64,000 nt of DNA. Source: Caenorhabditis remanei (Eukaryota > Nematoda > Chromadorea > Rhabditida > Rhabditidae). The stretch lies in assembly GCF_010183535.1 (NCBI RefSeq), contig NC_071330.1, positions 13,311,717 through 13,375,716 of the forward strand. The letters are read 5' to 3'. Shown here piece after piece: positions 1 through 10,484 of the stretch (positions within the stretch are counted from its first letter, which is position 1; each line of letters begins with the position of its first letter). Under the pieces are notes generated by a model. It was not told where the DNA came from. It did not search any database and saw only the letters and a program-made list of their open reading frames with translations. Position numbers and translations under genes: made by a program.

Positions 1-2
1 CG

Positions 3-29
3 TCGTGTCGAGACCCTAAAATTTAGGCC
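3..29 (+). promoter_or_regulatory. GTCGAGACCC...AGGCC motif upstream of first gene
   Basis: The window opens with GTGTCGAGACCC followed closely by TTTAGGCC. The same pairing (TCGAGACCC, then GGCCTAAA about 45-65 bases on) occurs five times between 61742 and 62715, upstream of the last gene. A pyrimidine-rich stretch follows here, as it does at 61800. The spacing is much shorter in this copy. The role is unknown; it may be a promoter element or the end of a dispersed repeat. Confidence 0.35.
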
Positions 30-236
30 ACCATCTAATTAAAGTTATTTCCTTCATTTTCTCCTTTCATCTTTCAACTCGAGAAGTGAAGTGTCTATAC
101 TATACTTCTAGTCCGTAGTCCTATTCTTCTATCGGCAGATCCTATTCAGTTCCGTAAATTGAACAAAATAGGACACCAAAAAAGAATCATCCGAGGAGCA
201 TCCAAGTCCTCCAAGAGACGTAAGAAGACTCAGAAG

Positions 237-1596
237 ATGACTGATCCAAACAAGCAATCGACTATCAACGAAGATGGTCAAAAACACTCCGATTACGGTG
301 TACTCAAGAACGACAAATCGTAAGTATTAATACCTACTTCGAGAGAAGAAAAAATTCCCCAAATCTCGCTAAATAACCGTTAACTCATTACTTTATTCAG
401 GCCAGTGAAGCCAGTTGAAAGAAACACTCAAGAAGACCCGTCAGCAGATGGCAACGCGTTTGGAAACGTCGTCGAAAAGACAGATGAGTCTACCAGCTCG
501 AAAGAGTCACAAGAAGAGAAAATCAAGTCTATCCAGTAAGTGTTAGAGTGAAAACTATAGATATAGAAAACTGTCATTTCAGAACGGCATATTACCTCGT
601 AGCCGGTAAAATCGACAGTCTCGAAAAGGAAACTGGAGCGCACCGCGACATCCTCGGTCAAATCGCCTCTGATCAATCAAATCTGTCTGAAAAGATAGAT
701 CAGCAGATGTCAACGAAAGCTGACCTTCAATGCTTCCAATTAGGGATTGAAGACGAGGTCGGTCGCCTCAAAGAGACTGTCAAGGAATTGAAGCACAGAC
801 TTCTGGGAGAACCGAGGGAAAGCCCGCTGGATTGTTTCTCTCCATCTCCATTCAAGATCCCTAAGATGTCCGAGAAGAGAGGACCAACTGGTGAAATCGA
901 GGAGAATTCTTCATCGATCCCTCGTAAATCATCGAAGGACTGCCCATTGTGCAGGGATAGCGGACATCGGCTGGCCGACTGTCCACAATTTGCTAGTAAG
1001 CTGGAGAAGCTCCAACAGTTCCGAAGACGTCAAATCTGTTGCACTTGCGTAAATCTTCAATGTTCGAGAATCAACTGCCCAAAGGCAACGATTCAATGCC
1101 AGATATGCAAAGGCAAGCAAGAATACGGGAAGACACTGCATCTCTCGGAGATTTGCATCTTCGAAACGCACGTCTCCAAGAGACCAAGTCAAACTGAGTA
1201 TAGACGCCAAAAGTACTCGGCGCAGCGTCCCAGATCCAAGTCGCCGGCAAAAGAAAACCCAGCTGCAGCGCAAGGACCTCAACCAGCACAACATCAGCAA
1301 CAAATGGTACAACAACAATACCAGCAGCAACCAAGTAAGTCAATAACATAAAAATCTTATCAAACGTAATACGAGACCAGATAAAAGAAAAAGAAAACAA
1401 AAATATTTCAGTGATGCCAACTGGTCCAGCCTACGGACCAGGTTATCAGATGAATCCAATGATTCCGCCTCAGCAATACCAATACCAGCAACCACAACAG
1501 ATGGTCCCAATGCAAATGCAGCCGATACCACAGCAACAATACGACTACTACCAACAACAGCCAGGTCCATCGAACCAACCTACTCATCATCAGTAG
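237..1596 (+). CDS. Gag-like zinc-knuckle protein, four exons
   Basis: Exons 237-319, 401-535, 583-1334 and 1412-1596 join in phase with GT-AG introns (81, 47 and 77 bp; acceptors TTATTCAG, CATTTCAG, ATATTTCAG) into a 384-aa protein. The N-terminal 70 residues are polar and acidic. Residues ~75-150 look helical or coiled-coil. Then come CCHC-type knuckles: CPLCRDSGHRLADC at about 213-226, a second Cys cluster (CCTCVNLQCSRINC), and CQICKGKQEYGKTLH. The C-terminus is rich in Gln, Pro and Met. This three-finger layout is that of BEL/Pao Gag proteins, but no protease or reverse transcriptase frame follows and the gene is spliced. It may be a host gene derived from gag, or a spliced 5' ORF of a larger element. 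The start is the first ATG after a purine-rich leader. RNA or single-stranded DNA binding is expected from the fingers. Confidence 0.7.
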
Positions 1597-2513
1597 ACAT
1601 AATTCTTTCTCCCCCCATCTCTCTCTCTCTTTGTTGTATCCAGTCTATTTTCCCTCCCCTTTACACTAGTATAATTTCTTCACTTTTTAGTAGGACCAAA
1701 ATTAAATATAATAACTCGTAGACAAAAATCCCATTAGGTACTCTCTTCCCAACTCGTAGTAAATTCTCAAATAGGTCCTCTTAAAGGATACACTCTTTAG
1801 TTATACCCTTTCTTTTTTTTCTTTCTTTTATCTACCTTTTCATTTGTTACCAACTGTTAAAATACATCCGTAGCGGAAAAAACCGCCTTGAGGAAACACT
1901 GTTCTTATGTTGTCGGGCCAGACACCCGACGTGTGTCTTTACAAATAAAGCACACATCTGTTGAACATTTCGTCAACTGGTCTTTGCAAACACGTCAAAG
2001 AACACGTCACACGTAAAATAAAAATAATAAAACCCTGTAAAATGAATAAAACTCTCAAATAGTCATGGTGGAGTAATGACAAGGACAGAGACCATAAAGG
2101 TTCACTGTAGTAGGAAGGACAAACCGTTGGGGTCGACACCAATGGGAGCTCTACCAAACTTCCTCACTATTAGCCTAGCGATCGATAGGACAGACCTTTC
2201 CGAGTCCAATCGTACTTCGCGAGTACGGTCGTTACAAAACCTACTGACTTCTCTTCATAAAACGTGCTAAACAAGATAATATTAAACAAGATGACTCTAA
2301 ACAAGATGACATTAAACAAGATTGTATTAAACTAGATTTGGTTATGAACTCTGCCTTTACTCTCTCCACTCGTCTCCCTTTATTTTTTATTATTACTTCT
2401 CTTTCCTTTCTCTATCTCATCTCGTCCTTCCTCTCTCGGTCCTTTAGACCCCCTTCCCTTATAATTAAATTTATTTCAGACTCCTTTTTCTCTTCATTTG
2501 GCATCATTCATCA
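1597..2513. other. Non-coding interval between Gag-like gene and BEL element
   Basis: No credible gene. It holds CT-rich 3' flanking sequence, several AATAAA signals (1943, about 2025-2050), a hairpin beginning TGTTGTCGGG at 1908 (CCCGAC on the other arm), a short AAACAAGAT minisatellite, and a pyrimidine-rich leader ending just before the gag ATG at 2514. The TGTTG start plus inverted repeat is like a BEL LTR start, but the sequence does not match the 3' LTR at 10485. Confidence 0.5.
2267..2336 (+). repeat. 15-bp minisatellite, AAACAAGAT core
   Basis: About five head-to-tail copies of TAAACAAGATgacat. Units differ by a few bases. It lies in the leader region of the BEL element. Confidence 0.7.
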
Positions 2514-3812
2514 ATGGCTCCGACTCATCGGATCCAGACCTTGGCTCAACGGGCAGGACGACTCAAAACCTGCATTACAAGAGTGATCGACGGATCGAAA
2601 CAAGTTCTGGAATACGTGGATCAATGGGAAGCCGATAGGAAAGCAGCCTGTCAGGCAGCTGAACAGGAAAACAGAGGTCATCCCAACCCTGATCTAGCCG
2701 TAACGACGGATGCGTTAAATACGTTGATATCGATGGAAACCCAGCTGGAAGGGTTACCTCAAATTCTTCAGGACAAAGCAGCCAAGTTAGTGGAGGAAGC
2801 AGAGGAAAACAACGAGGATTGGGAAGAACTCGAAAATCTGTGCAAACTTGCCGTCGAAGAACGAGAAGATCAGCGCAAACACCTGTTAATCGCGGTGAAA
2901 GCCAAGATCGAAATGTTCAGAGAAATCCACGAGGCGAGTGAAGAAACTGTTCCACCTCCTCCATTGTCTCCTCAACAAGTCCTCCATATCATGGCAGAAT
3001 CAATCGACGCTCCAAATCAGGAGCCGGTGATAACCTCTCCCATGAAATACCCACTGTATCATGAACTCCATATGGCCAATTCGGCTGGAATGAATGGGAA
3101 CAACTCCGAACTGTCGACTGATGCATCCCACTTACCGGAAAGGATTCATGATCTGAACCTTAACGGCACGTCGGAGAATCAGTCTAGAATTGCGGACACT
3201 CCCATCCTTTATAGTACTTTCCCCAGTAACCCCGAGCTCGGAGGCATTCCAACGAGAAATATAGTTAACCAACAAGATAACATGCGACAAAAAGGTCGAC
3301 AGAATATTAATGAGAATAGTAACCACCCAGCAGCAGCTGGCATTAGCCAATTGAATATGAATAGTCAATCAGGACACGTACGAGGAGATAACAGAAATAA
3401 CCTCCACAATAATATCGGTCAACCAAGTTTCGAATACAGTGAAGAAAACCAGCAGAATAACTACCATGAGAGAAACTTCAACGGAAATGAGTACTCAGAA
3501 CATTCTCAGCAACAACAAAGATATAATAGAATGAGATACTCAGAATATCCGGACCACCAGAACACTCAGTTACAGTACCAAAACCAACCAAATCAAACTC
3601 ATCAATCGCAAGGAAACTGGAATAATCAACAGATACCATATAAAAGATGCGAAGTGTGCAACGGAGATCATGAAATCACCTTTTGTACCCAAAACGAGGA
3701 AGTGGTCGCTAGAGTATGCATAAAATCGGAATTTGTCCGAAATGCAGAACAGGGGGTCATCAGGTCACTGGCTGCCCATTACTATACCTGGAAAAGGAAC
3801 AAGCAAGAATGA
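2514..3812 (+). CDS. gag: BEL/Pao Gag, first frame
   Basis: A 432-aa frame. The first ~150 residues are helical and acidic, typical of a BEL Gag matrix or capsid segment. A long Asn/Gln-rich low-complexity middle follows, then a zinc knuckle CEVCNGDHEITFC at about 379-391. The frame ends soon after, but its natural continuation lies in the -1 frame: re-reading one A in the ATAAAATC run near 3720 joins it to the next frame, whose next motif is a second CCHC knuckle. So this is probably the front part of a single Gag. A strong ATG follows a pyrimidine-rich leader. It packages the element's RNA in virus-like particles. Confidence 0.8.
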   Translation: MAPTHRIQTLAQRAGRLKTCITRVIDGSKQVLEYVDQWEADRKAACQAAEQENRGHPNPDLAVTTDALNTLISMETQLEGLPQILQDKAAKLVEEAEENNEDWEELENLCKLAVEEREDQRKHLLIAVKAKIEMFREIHEASEETVPPPPLSPQQVLHIMAESIDAPNQEPVITSPMKYPLYHELHMANSAGMNGNNSELSTDASHLPERIHDLNLNGTSENQSRIADTPILYSTFPSNPELGGIPTRNIVNQQDNMRQKGRQNINENSNHPAAAGISQLNMNSQSGHVRGDNRNNLHNNIGQPSFEYSEENQQNNYHERNFNGNEYSEHSQQQQRYNRMRYSEYPDHQNTQLQYQNQPNQTHQSQGNWNNQQIPYKRCEVCNGDHEITFCTQNEEVVARVCIKSEFVRNAEQGVIRSLAAHYYTWKRNKQE

Positions 3813-5629
3813 ATAGAGAAAAGAACCAGGAAGAATCGAGAAACCGAAATCACTTCAATGATCAAGAATCGAATCAGGAGAATCGGAATTTCCCTCACCA
3901 ACAAAGAGCTAATAATCAGCCAAGATACGCTGAGCGAAAGAACGAGATCTTAGAGAGAGACTTGGCTAGACACGTAACTACGATCAAACCATTCACCGGA
4001 GTGGTCTCAGAATACGCGTCGTTTCGCAACATCATGGCGGACTATCTTGACTCAGAAACTGTCTCATTAGCAGTAAGACGGGACACTCTAATGCAAAAAA
4101 TCAGCGGCGAAGCCGCGGTGCACAAATCAATCCTGAACGATCCGGGAAAAGCCATCGAGGCAACAATAAAAAACCTCGACAGAACGTATAATAGAAAAGG
4201 ATCAACTTCAGTCAGAAACCAGTTCGAGAAAGTTGTCGTTTCAGACGAAAGTATCGATACTTTCATCAAATCGTTAGCATTATCAAGAAGCCTCCATGAT
4301 AAGGTCTTGGAAGAAGAACCATATGGATTCGAGTATCATTCCACAAAAGCCCTGTTAGGCAGAATGCCGGATGCAGTACGCGCCATGTGTAATAAAATGC
4401 TTCGGAACGAGACTCTGACCACAGAGAAAATTTATGAAAAAGCGGAAGAGCACCTTGAGAATCAGATTGAAGACGCGGAAATCACAGGGAGATCTGCAAA
4501 CCAATCTCTGAAGAAATGGAAAACTGAACTGCACGTAACTCAGTCCAAAACCGACCCTAAAGAAGAAACGGATAAGGATTCAGAAGACGAAAGCACAGCC
4601 GAGTTGCTCGCATTTGGAGCAAAAAGAGAGAAACCTAAATTTCAAGCTTCAAAAACGCTGCACAGCCAGCAAGTCAGAAGCGATCAGACAGTCAACAACG
4701 ATGTTACTGCACTAAAATCCAATCAGAAACAGTCGACTCAACAACCAGCTCAATCTCAAAATCAGCCAAATATGGGAAATATGGGGACACAAGCACCATA
4801 CCAACCATACATGCTACATCATAACCAATTTCCGCAATCTCACCAAACCAATAATCAGTTCGGTCCTTATCAACCTCAATTCGCTCAGTACCCATATCAG
4901 ATGAACTCGAATCAAACCCAAGTCCAGAGTCACGTTCCAGCGCCGGTGAACTCAAGTCCTTGGATTCCGCAACCAAGTCATATAAACTACTACAATAACC
5001 CACCGGGGCAACAACAAAGCTTCACGAATCAGCAGCAAAGCGGACTAACCAGAAACTTGACTCAAAGCCAAGACCCAAGAAACCAATTGGGATACAACCC
5101 AGTACCTCAAAATAATAACAGCCCGGCATCGTTCGGTCAAAGTCAGCAAAGATCTAGCGCCAGAACATTGTTCAAGGAGAACGGGTCACCACCCTCTGTG
5201 GGACACTCTACGGGCATACAGCTGTCGATCCAAGAAGAAGCAATGAAACCACTTACGGATTGCCGAGATCCGGAACGCTATAATCTGGGACCAGGCCCTA
5301 ATATTGAACTCATTCGATACACGTTTCCTCGCGATTACGACAAGAACTCCTACTGTCAAGTCTGTGGAAAAGGACATAAGTTGGTAAGATGTCTACTAAG
5401 CAGCTCGAACGTCCGTAAATGGATAGATGAAAAGAACGCGTGTAGCAACTGCGCCTCACGAACTCACACCGTCACTGACTGCAACTCGCAAGTCAGCTGC
5501 TTTTATTGCTGCGGAAAACACCATACCGGAGCATGCAAATTGAAAGAAGCGTATCGAGACTTCCGCAACTATCCACCAACTGCAGTGAAACCAAACGGAA
5601 TCGATTTTTTTCGAGACCAACAACACTAA
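3716..5629 (+). CDS. gag: BEL/Pao Gag, second frame (capsid-like, Gln/Asn linker, zinc fingers)
   Basis: A 637-aa frame overlapping the first by 97 bases. It starts with a CCHC knuckle (CPKCRTGGHQVTGC, residues ~8-21). Residues ~80-260 hold the conserved BEL region (FTGVVSEYASF, then DYLDSE and the RTYNRKGS segment). A Gln/Asn/Pro-rich spacer runs to ~500. C-terminal fingers follow: YCQVCGKGHKLVRC, ACSNCASRTHTVTDC, SCFYCCGKHHTGAC. Whether it is reached by -1 frameshift or from its own ATG cannot be told; continuity of the finger array favours fusion with the first frame. Near its end the seven-T run at about 5604 is where a +1 shift would enter the pol frame. Confidence 0.8.
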   Translation: MHKIGICPKCRTGGHQVTGCPLLYLEKEQARMNREKNQEESRNRNHFNDQESNQENRNFPHQQRANNQPRYAERKNEILERDLARHVTTIKPFTGVVSEYASFRNIMADYLDSETVSLAVRRDTLMQKISGEAAVHKSILNDPGKAIEATIKNLDRTYNRKGSTSVRNQFEKVVVSDESIDTFIKSLALSRSLHDKVLEEEPYGFEYHSTKALLGRMPDAVRAMCNKMLRNETLTTEKIYEKAEEHLENQIEDAEITGRSANQSLKKWKTELHVTQSKTDPKEETDKDSEDESTAELLAFGAKREKPKFQASKTLHSQQVRSDQTVNNDVTALKSNQKQSTQQPAQSQNQPNMGNMGTQAPYQPYMLHHNQFPQSHQTNNQFGPYQPQFAQYPYQMNSNQTQVQSHVPAPVNSSPWIPQPSHINYYNNPPGQQQSFTNQQQSGLTRNLTQSQDPRNQLGYNPVPQNNNSPASFGQSQQRSSARTLFKENGSPPSVGHSTGIQLSIQEEAMKPLTDCRDPERYNLGPGPNIELIRYTFPRDYDKNSYCQVCGKGHKLVRCLLSSSNVRKWIDEKNACSNCASRTHTVTDCNSQVSCFYCCGKHHTGACKLKEAYRDFRNYPPTAVKPNGIDFFRDQQH

Positions 5630-5720
5630 AAATCAATCATCCAATCCTTTCGTAAATTCAATACTAATAGAGCCAAAAAGGGCGAGTGAATCATTAAAGT
5701 TAATAAAAGAAACACCGAAA

Positions 5721-8700
5721 ATGGTGGATAAGTCATCAGCGGATGAGAATAAGTCAGAATACCCACCTCAAACAATACAAAATACATCACTTAATCTCCT
5801 TGTTAGTCCTTCGGAGATTAATAGCAAAGATAACATCTCAATAAAAAATCAAGAAAATACAAAGACATCCGTAACAGATAGCAAACCACATATTATTCCC
5901 CTTGCTAGTTCTTCGGAGAATAATACCACAGATACCATAAAAGCTTTACACAAAAATACAGCGCCTGATAAATCAGATGCACAGCAAAAGAATATTCTCC
6001 TCGTTAGTCCGTCGGAGAATATCTTATTCGACACCAGTCGTCTATATGACGACGCTCCAATAGTAAACAAAGAAGCAAGAATACACCAAATCACGCATAC
6101 ATTACAAACGGAATCATTCGAACCAACTGAACTAAATGTCAATGAGGAGGACATCTCACTCCCATTAACTACAATACAACTAGACAATAATGATCAAATC
6201 TTAACCCTCGTAGATACAGGAGCAAGCATAACATTAATCGCAGACCAAGCAGCTAAAGATCTTGGATTGAAAGTAGCACAAGAAATCAAATTGACAGTGA
6301 ACGGCTATAAGGGCAAAAGTCGAAGCTCCAGTAACATCTACGAAATACTAATCAAAGGCGGAACCCTTGAATACAAAACATTTGTAGCTGGGGTACCAGA
6401 TCTACCAGAAATCAGATACACAACACCAGTCTTCAGTGAAGAAGACAACCAAGAGCTAGAATTATACGGTCTGACCAACAGAGATGTCATACCCTGTGAA
6501 AAATTTGAAAGAAAACGTATCGGAATGATCCTTGGAAATGATATCCTCCCACATTTCATCAGAGGATCACAAAGAATCTGCTTACCCTCGGGAAGATATA
6601 TCGAACTGAGTCCATTCGCAAAAATGACATTTCCAAGAGCCAGACATTGCCCAGTGATGGACACACCAACGAAAGACAACAAAACGGAAGTACAAAAAGA
6701 AAGAAAAGAACATTCCATCAATACACTTATGGCTCAAAAATATGGAAGAGCAGGCGAAGACGACCTAACCGATTTAATCCTGCAGCTTTGGAAAAGCGAG
6801 AACTGTGGAGTAGAGTCAGCTACTCTGAGAGAGGAGGAATACCTCGATCAACACAGATTACTACAATGGTTTGAAGATACACTAGAGATCACAGAAGATG
6901 GACAAATTGCAGTTGCGCTCCCTTGGAACGGAAAAGAAATCCGAATGGGAACTAACAAAAATCTAGCTTATAAAAGACTTATGTGTTTAATTGAAAAACT
7001 ACGAACCAACTCGAATCTATTAAGAGAGTATAACAAAATCATCAAGGAACAATTGAAAGAAGGAATCATCGAACTAGTAACACCAGAAATGGAAAAACAA
7101 GGAAAAAGTTACTATGCACCGCAGAATGCGGTATTTAAAGCTAATTCTGCAAATACCAAAGTAAGAATCGTTGGAGACTCATCATCCCACCAAAAAGGGC
7201 AACTCTCCCTCAATGACTGCCTCTTTGAGGGTCCGAATATGCTACGTACAGCACCAGGACTGCATGTGCGACACAGAATTGATCAGTTCCCCATTGTTGG
7301 AGACATTGCGCGAGCCTTCCACCAAGTAAGATTACAAGAGAAAGATAGAAACGTGACAAAGTGGCTATGGGTGAAAGATATTGAGAAACCCCCGACAGGA
7401 GACAACCTGGTGGAGTATAGATTCACTAGGATACCCTTCGGGATGAAATGCTCTCCCTTCCTGCTCGCAGCGACGATCCGCCACTACTTGTTGATGGCAG
7501 CGAGCGTGCTTAGTATAGAAATCGACAAAAACTTATACGTCGATAACATTATGGTATCCACAAACTATGCAGAAGAAGTACTCCCAAAAATTAAAGGAAT
7601 TCAAGAAGAGTTCAGAGTAATGAGCATGCCAGTCAGAGAGTTCGGGACAAACTACCACCCAGCTCTGTTAGAAATTCCGGAAGCGGATAGAGCAGAGTCT
7701 CATATTTCAAAATTCCTCGGATACAGTTGGAATACAACAGACGATATGATCACAGTACTGATCCCAGAACCATTAGTTAACAGACCAACAAAACGGGATA
7801 TTGCATCGTTTTTTGCAAAAACATTTGATCCCATGGGATATAGTGCTCCCTTGCATGTAAAGATAAAGAAATTTGTACAGAAGATCTGGCAGAATGGACT
7901 GGAATGGAAAGAACCACTAACCGACAAACTGAACAAAGAATGGGAAATTATCAAACAACAATACAAAGACACAGCTCTAGTAATTCCCAGAAAACTACGA
8001 CAGAAGTATCATCCAAATGAGAACCCGGAAATTGTAGTATTCTGCGACGCATCACAGCATACGTACGCATGCGCTGTATACATAGTATACAGGCACCCAG
8101 ATGGATCAGTAGAATCGAACCTGATAGGAGCTAAATCCAAAGTCAGACCAAGTAGTGGGGCTGGTTGGACTATTCCAAGACTTGAGTTGCTAGCAATGGA
8201 AATTGGAATGAGATACACTGAAAGCTTAATTCACGAACTGCCAGAAAAGGACAAACCAGTGTCATTGGACATATTCAGCGACTCCATGATCGCATTATAC
8301 TGGATTCTTACAGAAGAACAAAAGAAACAATGGGTCAACAATAGAGTGACCACAGTACATGAAGTAGACAAAGCCATTAAAGAGACAGGAATGGAAGTAT
8401 CGTACCACCATGTCACGACAGATAAAAACCCAGCTGATCTAGCAACAAGAGGAATAGACTCCACATCCCTGCAAAACTGCACTTTCTGGCTGAATGGCCC
8501 AAGTTTCCTCTTCGAACCGAAACAGAACTGGGAAACCAAGTTGGAAGGAGAGATTCAGTGCCCAATCGAAGACAGAGATGAGATTAATCTAGAAATGAGA
8601 AACACAAGTAAAACCAAAAACACATCAATCAGACAAAAGAAAAGAGCTGCAGCTATGGCTAACCTAGTATTGGTAGAGACAAGTGTAAACTCTACAGTAA

Positions 8701-10442
8701 GTACATCTAAAAAAACAAAACAGACCACCGAAATCTACACATCGTTCGTACCATTTGAGTACACTAACTCATTATCATCATTGACGAGAATCACAAACAT
8801 GGTCTTAAAATTCATAAGTAAAGTGTCGAAAAATAAATTACTAAAAAGCGAATCACTGAAAGAATATAAAGAATGCAACAAAATTACAGACACAGTTGAA
8901 CGTGAAACACGACAAAGAAAGCTAGCACGGCTCACAATGTTCACAGAACACTACAAGGAAGCGGAAAGTAGAGATTGGAAATTTAAAGAAACTCTGAATC
9001 CATTCCAGTCAAAAGACGGTTTATGGAGAACAAAAAAGCACTACCAGTCACCAAACATTCCACTAGAAACAAGCGAGCCAATCCTCGTCCATAGAGAACA
9101 TAAACTAGCAGTAATGCTCATGGACGAGATCCATAAGGAAAATGTTCACCTTCCAGCTAACTACCTTGTGACCGCCTTGAGGTCAAAATACTGGATCCAA
9201 ACTGATGGAAGATTAGCTCGCTCTACCATCTCAAGATGCGTAGCGTGTCGCAAAGTCAAATCTTTCCCTTTTCTCTATCCATATAGTAGCTCCCTAAAAG
9301 AAAACAGAACAGTCCCATCCACTCCATTCGCTAAAGTCGGCCTCGATTTTTTTGGCCCAGTACAGTACAAAAATAAAAATGAGACCGAACTAGAAAAAGG
9401 ATACGTACTACTTTACACCTGTCTCACTACGAGATGCACACACTTGGAGATTTGTGCTGATAGTTCTACAACCAGTTATCTAAATGCTCTGAAAGCCATC
9501 TTTGCGCAAAGAGGAGTACCAAAATATATATACTCGGACAACGCACAAACGTTCCAGCTGGGAGAAAGAGTCCTGAAAGAAGACATCAAAAGCTACGAAC
9601 CAGAGTCCAGACTTATTAATTTCCTGGCTCGAGAAGATATCAACTTCCGCCATATTACTCCCCTGGCGCCGTGGCAAGGCGGCGTATATGAGCGTATTGT
9701 CGGAATCGCAAAAAAGCAATTCCGCAAAGAAATCGGAAAGCAGATATTCTCCTTCCCAGAACTTCATTCAATAATGAAAAGAGTAGAAGGAGCAATAAAC
9801 TCGAGACCCCTGATCAGAAATCCAGTACACATAAATGACGTGCCAGTTTTGAGACCGATAGATTTCCTGTTACCAGCTGTGCTTCTCGAAGTACCAAATG
9901 ATACAGACAATCTAAAGGGAGACATACTGTATGACCCTACAGTAAGCACAACCGAGAGAGAAACTCGAGAACACTTAAAGAAGCTGGACAGAGTCATGGA
10001 AAAGCTCTGGAAAATCTGGTCGACATCTTACTTACTACTCCTACGGGAAAATGCAAAAAGAAACAATCGCTTTAGCAAAGTGTCACCGAAAGTCGGTCAA
10101 GTTGTACTGATTCAGGAAGAGATGCTACCAAGACACACATGGCCTGTTGGCAAAATCACTAAACTGATAGGAACACCTCCCCTCGTACAATCGGTCGAAG
10201 TAATGTATAAAGGATCCATCAAAGAACGAGCAGTAAACCAGCTGATCCCACTCGAGATCGACGAAGAACACGAGACAACACAAACTCCAGAACATGCCAC
10301 AACGAGTAGAATACCACACAGAGTAAGCCAGAATAAATCATGCACAGATAATACGAATCACAAAAGAAACCCCACAAGACTACAGCCACAGAGAAGAGCC
10401 AAAGAAGGCGTTCGTTATTCTCTGGATTCCGACTCGGAATAA
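5721..10442 (+). CDS. pol: BEL/Pao Pol polyprotein (protease, RT, RNase H, integrase)
   Basis: A 1573-aa open frame with no internal stop. Residues 1-130 are low-complexity with three spaced L-[VA]-S-x-S-E motifs. Aspartic protease: VDTGASITLI at ~164, then a DUF1758-like region ending GNDIL. Reverse transcriptase ~460-640: GDIARAFHQV, FTRIPFGMKCSPF, and catalytic box YVDN (~605), where YVDD is common. RNase H-like ~770-910: VFCDAS, IPRLELLAM, FSDSM. Integrase: HHCC finger ~1125-1180 (CVACRKV) and D-D-E core GLDFFGP (~1207), SDNAQTF (~1272), GGVYERI (~1321). A C-terminal DUF5641-like segment (KVGQVVLI, HTWPVGKI) precedes a basic tail. The frame is open upstream of the ATG into the gag end, so it may be made as Gag-Pol. 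It looks competent except for the frame junctions. Confidence 0.92.
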   Translation: MVDKSSADENKSEYPPQTIQNTSLNLLVSPSEINSKDNISIKNQENTKTSVTDSKPHIIPLASSSENNTTDTIKALHKNTAPDKSDAQQKNILLVSPSENILFDTSRLYDDAPIVNKEARIHQITHTLQTESFEPTELNVNEEDISLPLTTIQLDNNDQILTLVDTGASITLIADQAAKDLGLKVAQEIKLTVNGYKGKSRSSSNIYEILIKGGTLEYKTFVAGVPDLPEIRYTTPVFSEEDNQELELYGLTNRDVIPCEKFERKRIGMILGNDILPHFIRGSQRICLPSGRYIELSPFAKMTFPRARHCPVMDTPTKDNKTEVQKERKEHSINTLMAQKYGRAGEDDLTDLILQLWKSENCGVESATLREEEYLDQHRLLQWFEDTLEITEDGQIAVALPWNGKEIRMGTNKNLAYKRLMCLIEKLRTNSNLLREYNKIIKEQLKEGIIELVTPEMEKQGKSYYAPQNAVFKANSANTKVRIVGDSSSHQKGQLSLNDCLFEGPNMLRTAPGLHVRHRIDQFPIVGDIARAFHQVRLQEKDRNVTKWLWVKDIEKPPTGDNLVEYRFTRIPFGMKCSPFLLAATIRHYLLMAASVLSIEIDKNLYVDNIMVSTNYAEEVLPKIKGIQEEFRVMSMPVREFGTNYHPALLEIPEADRAESHISKFLGYSWNTTDDMITVLIPEPLVNRPTKRDIASFFAKTFDPMGYSAPLHVKIKKFVQKIWQNGLEWKEPLTDKLNKEWEIIKQQYKDTALVIPRKLRQKYHPNENPEIVVFCDASQHTYACAVYIVYRHPDGSVESNLIGAKSKVRPSSGAGWTIPRLELLAMEIGMRYTESLIHELPEKDKPVSLDIFSDSMIALYWILTEEQKKQWVNNRVTTVHEVDKAIKETGMEVSYHHVTTDKNPADLATRGIDSTSLQNCTFWLNGPSFLFEPKQNWETKLEGEIQCPIEDRDEINLEMRNTSKTKNTSIRQKKRAAAMANLVLVETSVNSTVSTSKKTKQTTEIYTSFVPFEYTNSLSSLTRITNMVLKFISKVSKNKLLKSESLKEYKECNKITDTVERETRQRKLARLTMFTEHYKEAESRDWKFKETLNPFQSKDGLWRTKKHYQSPNIPLETSEPILVHREHKLAVMLMDEIHKENVHLPANYLVTALRSKYWIQTDGRLARSTISRCVACRKVKSFPFLYPYSSSLKENRTVPSTPFAKVGLDFFGPVQYKNKNETELEKGYVLLYTCLTTRCTHLEICADSSTTSYLNALKAIFAQRGVPKYIYSDNAQTFQLGERVLKEDIKSYEPESRLINFLAREDINFRHITPLAPWQGGVYERIVGIAKKQFRKEIGKQIFSFPELHSIMKRVEGAINSRPLIRNPVHINDVPVLRPIDFLLPAVLLEVPNDTDNLKGDILYDPTVSTTERETREHLKKLDRVMEKLWKIWSTSYLLLLRENAKRNNRFSKVSPKVGQVVLIQEEMLPRHTWPVGKITKLIGTPPLVQSVEVMYKGSIKERAVNQLIPLEIDEEHETTQTPEHATTSRIPHRVSQNKSCTDNTNHKRNPTRLQPQRRAKEGVRYSLDSDSE

Positions 10443-10470
10443 CTCGGTTATCCCGAAGTCGAAACCCTCC

Positions 10471-10484
10471 GGGGGGGGGGGGAG
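10471..10484 (+). other. Polypurine tract of the BEL element
   Basis: A G12 run followed by AG, directly before the TGTTG that starts the LTR. This is the expected plus-strand primer site. Homopolymer length may be uncertain in the assembly. Confidence 0.8.

Noticed and set aside
1908..2330. 5' LTR of the BEL element
   Set aside because: Starts TGTTG with a hairpin and has AATAAA, but shows no alignment to the 3' LTR starting at 10485.
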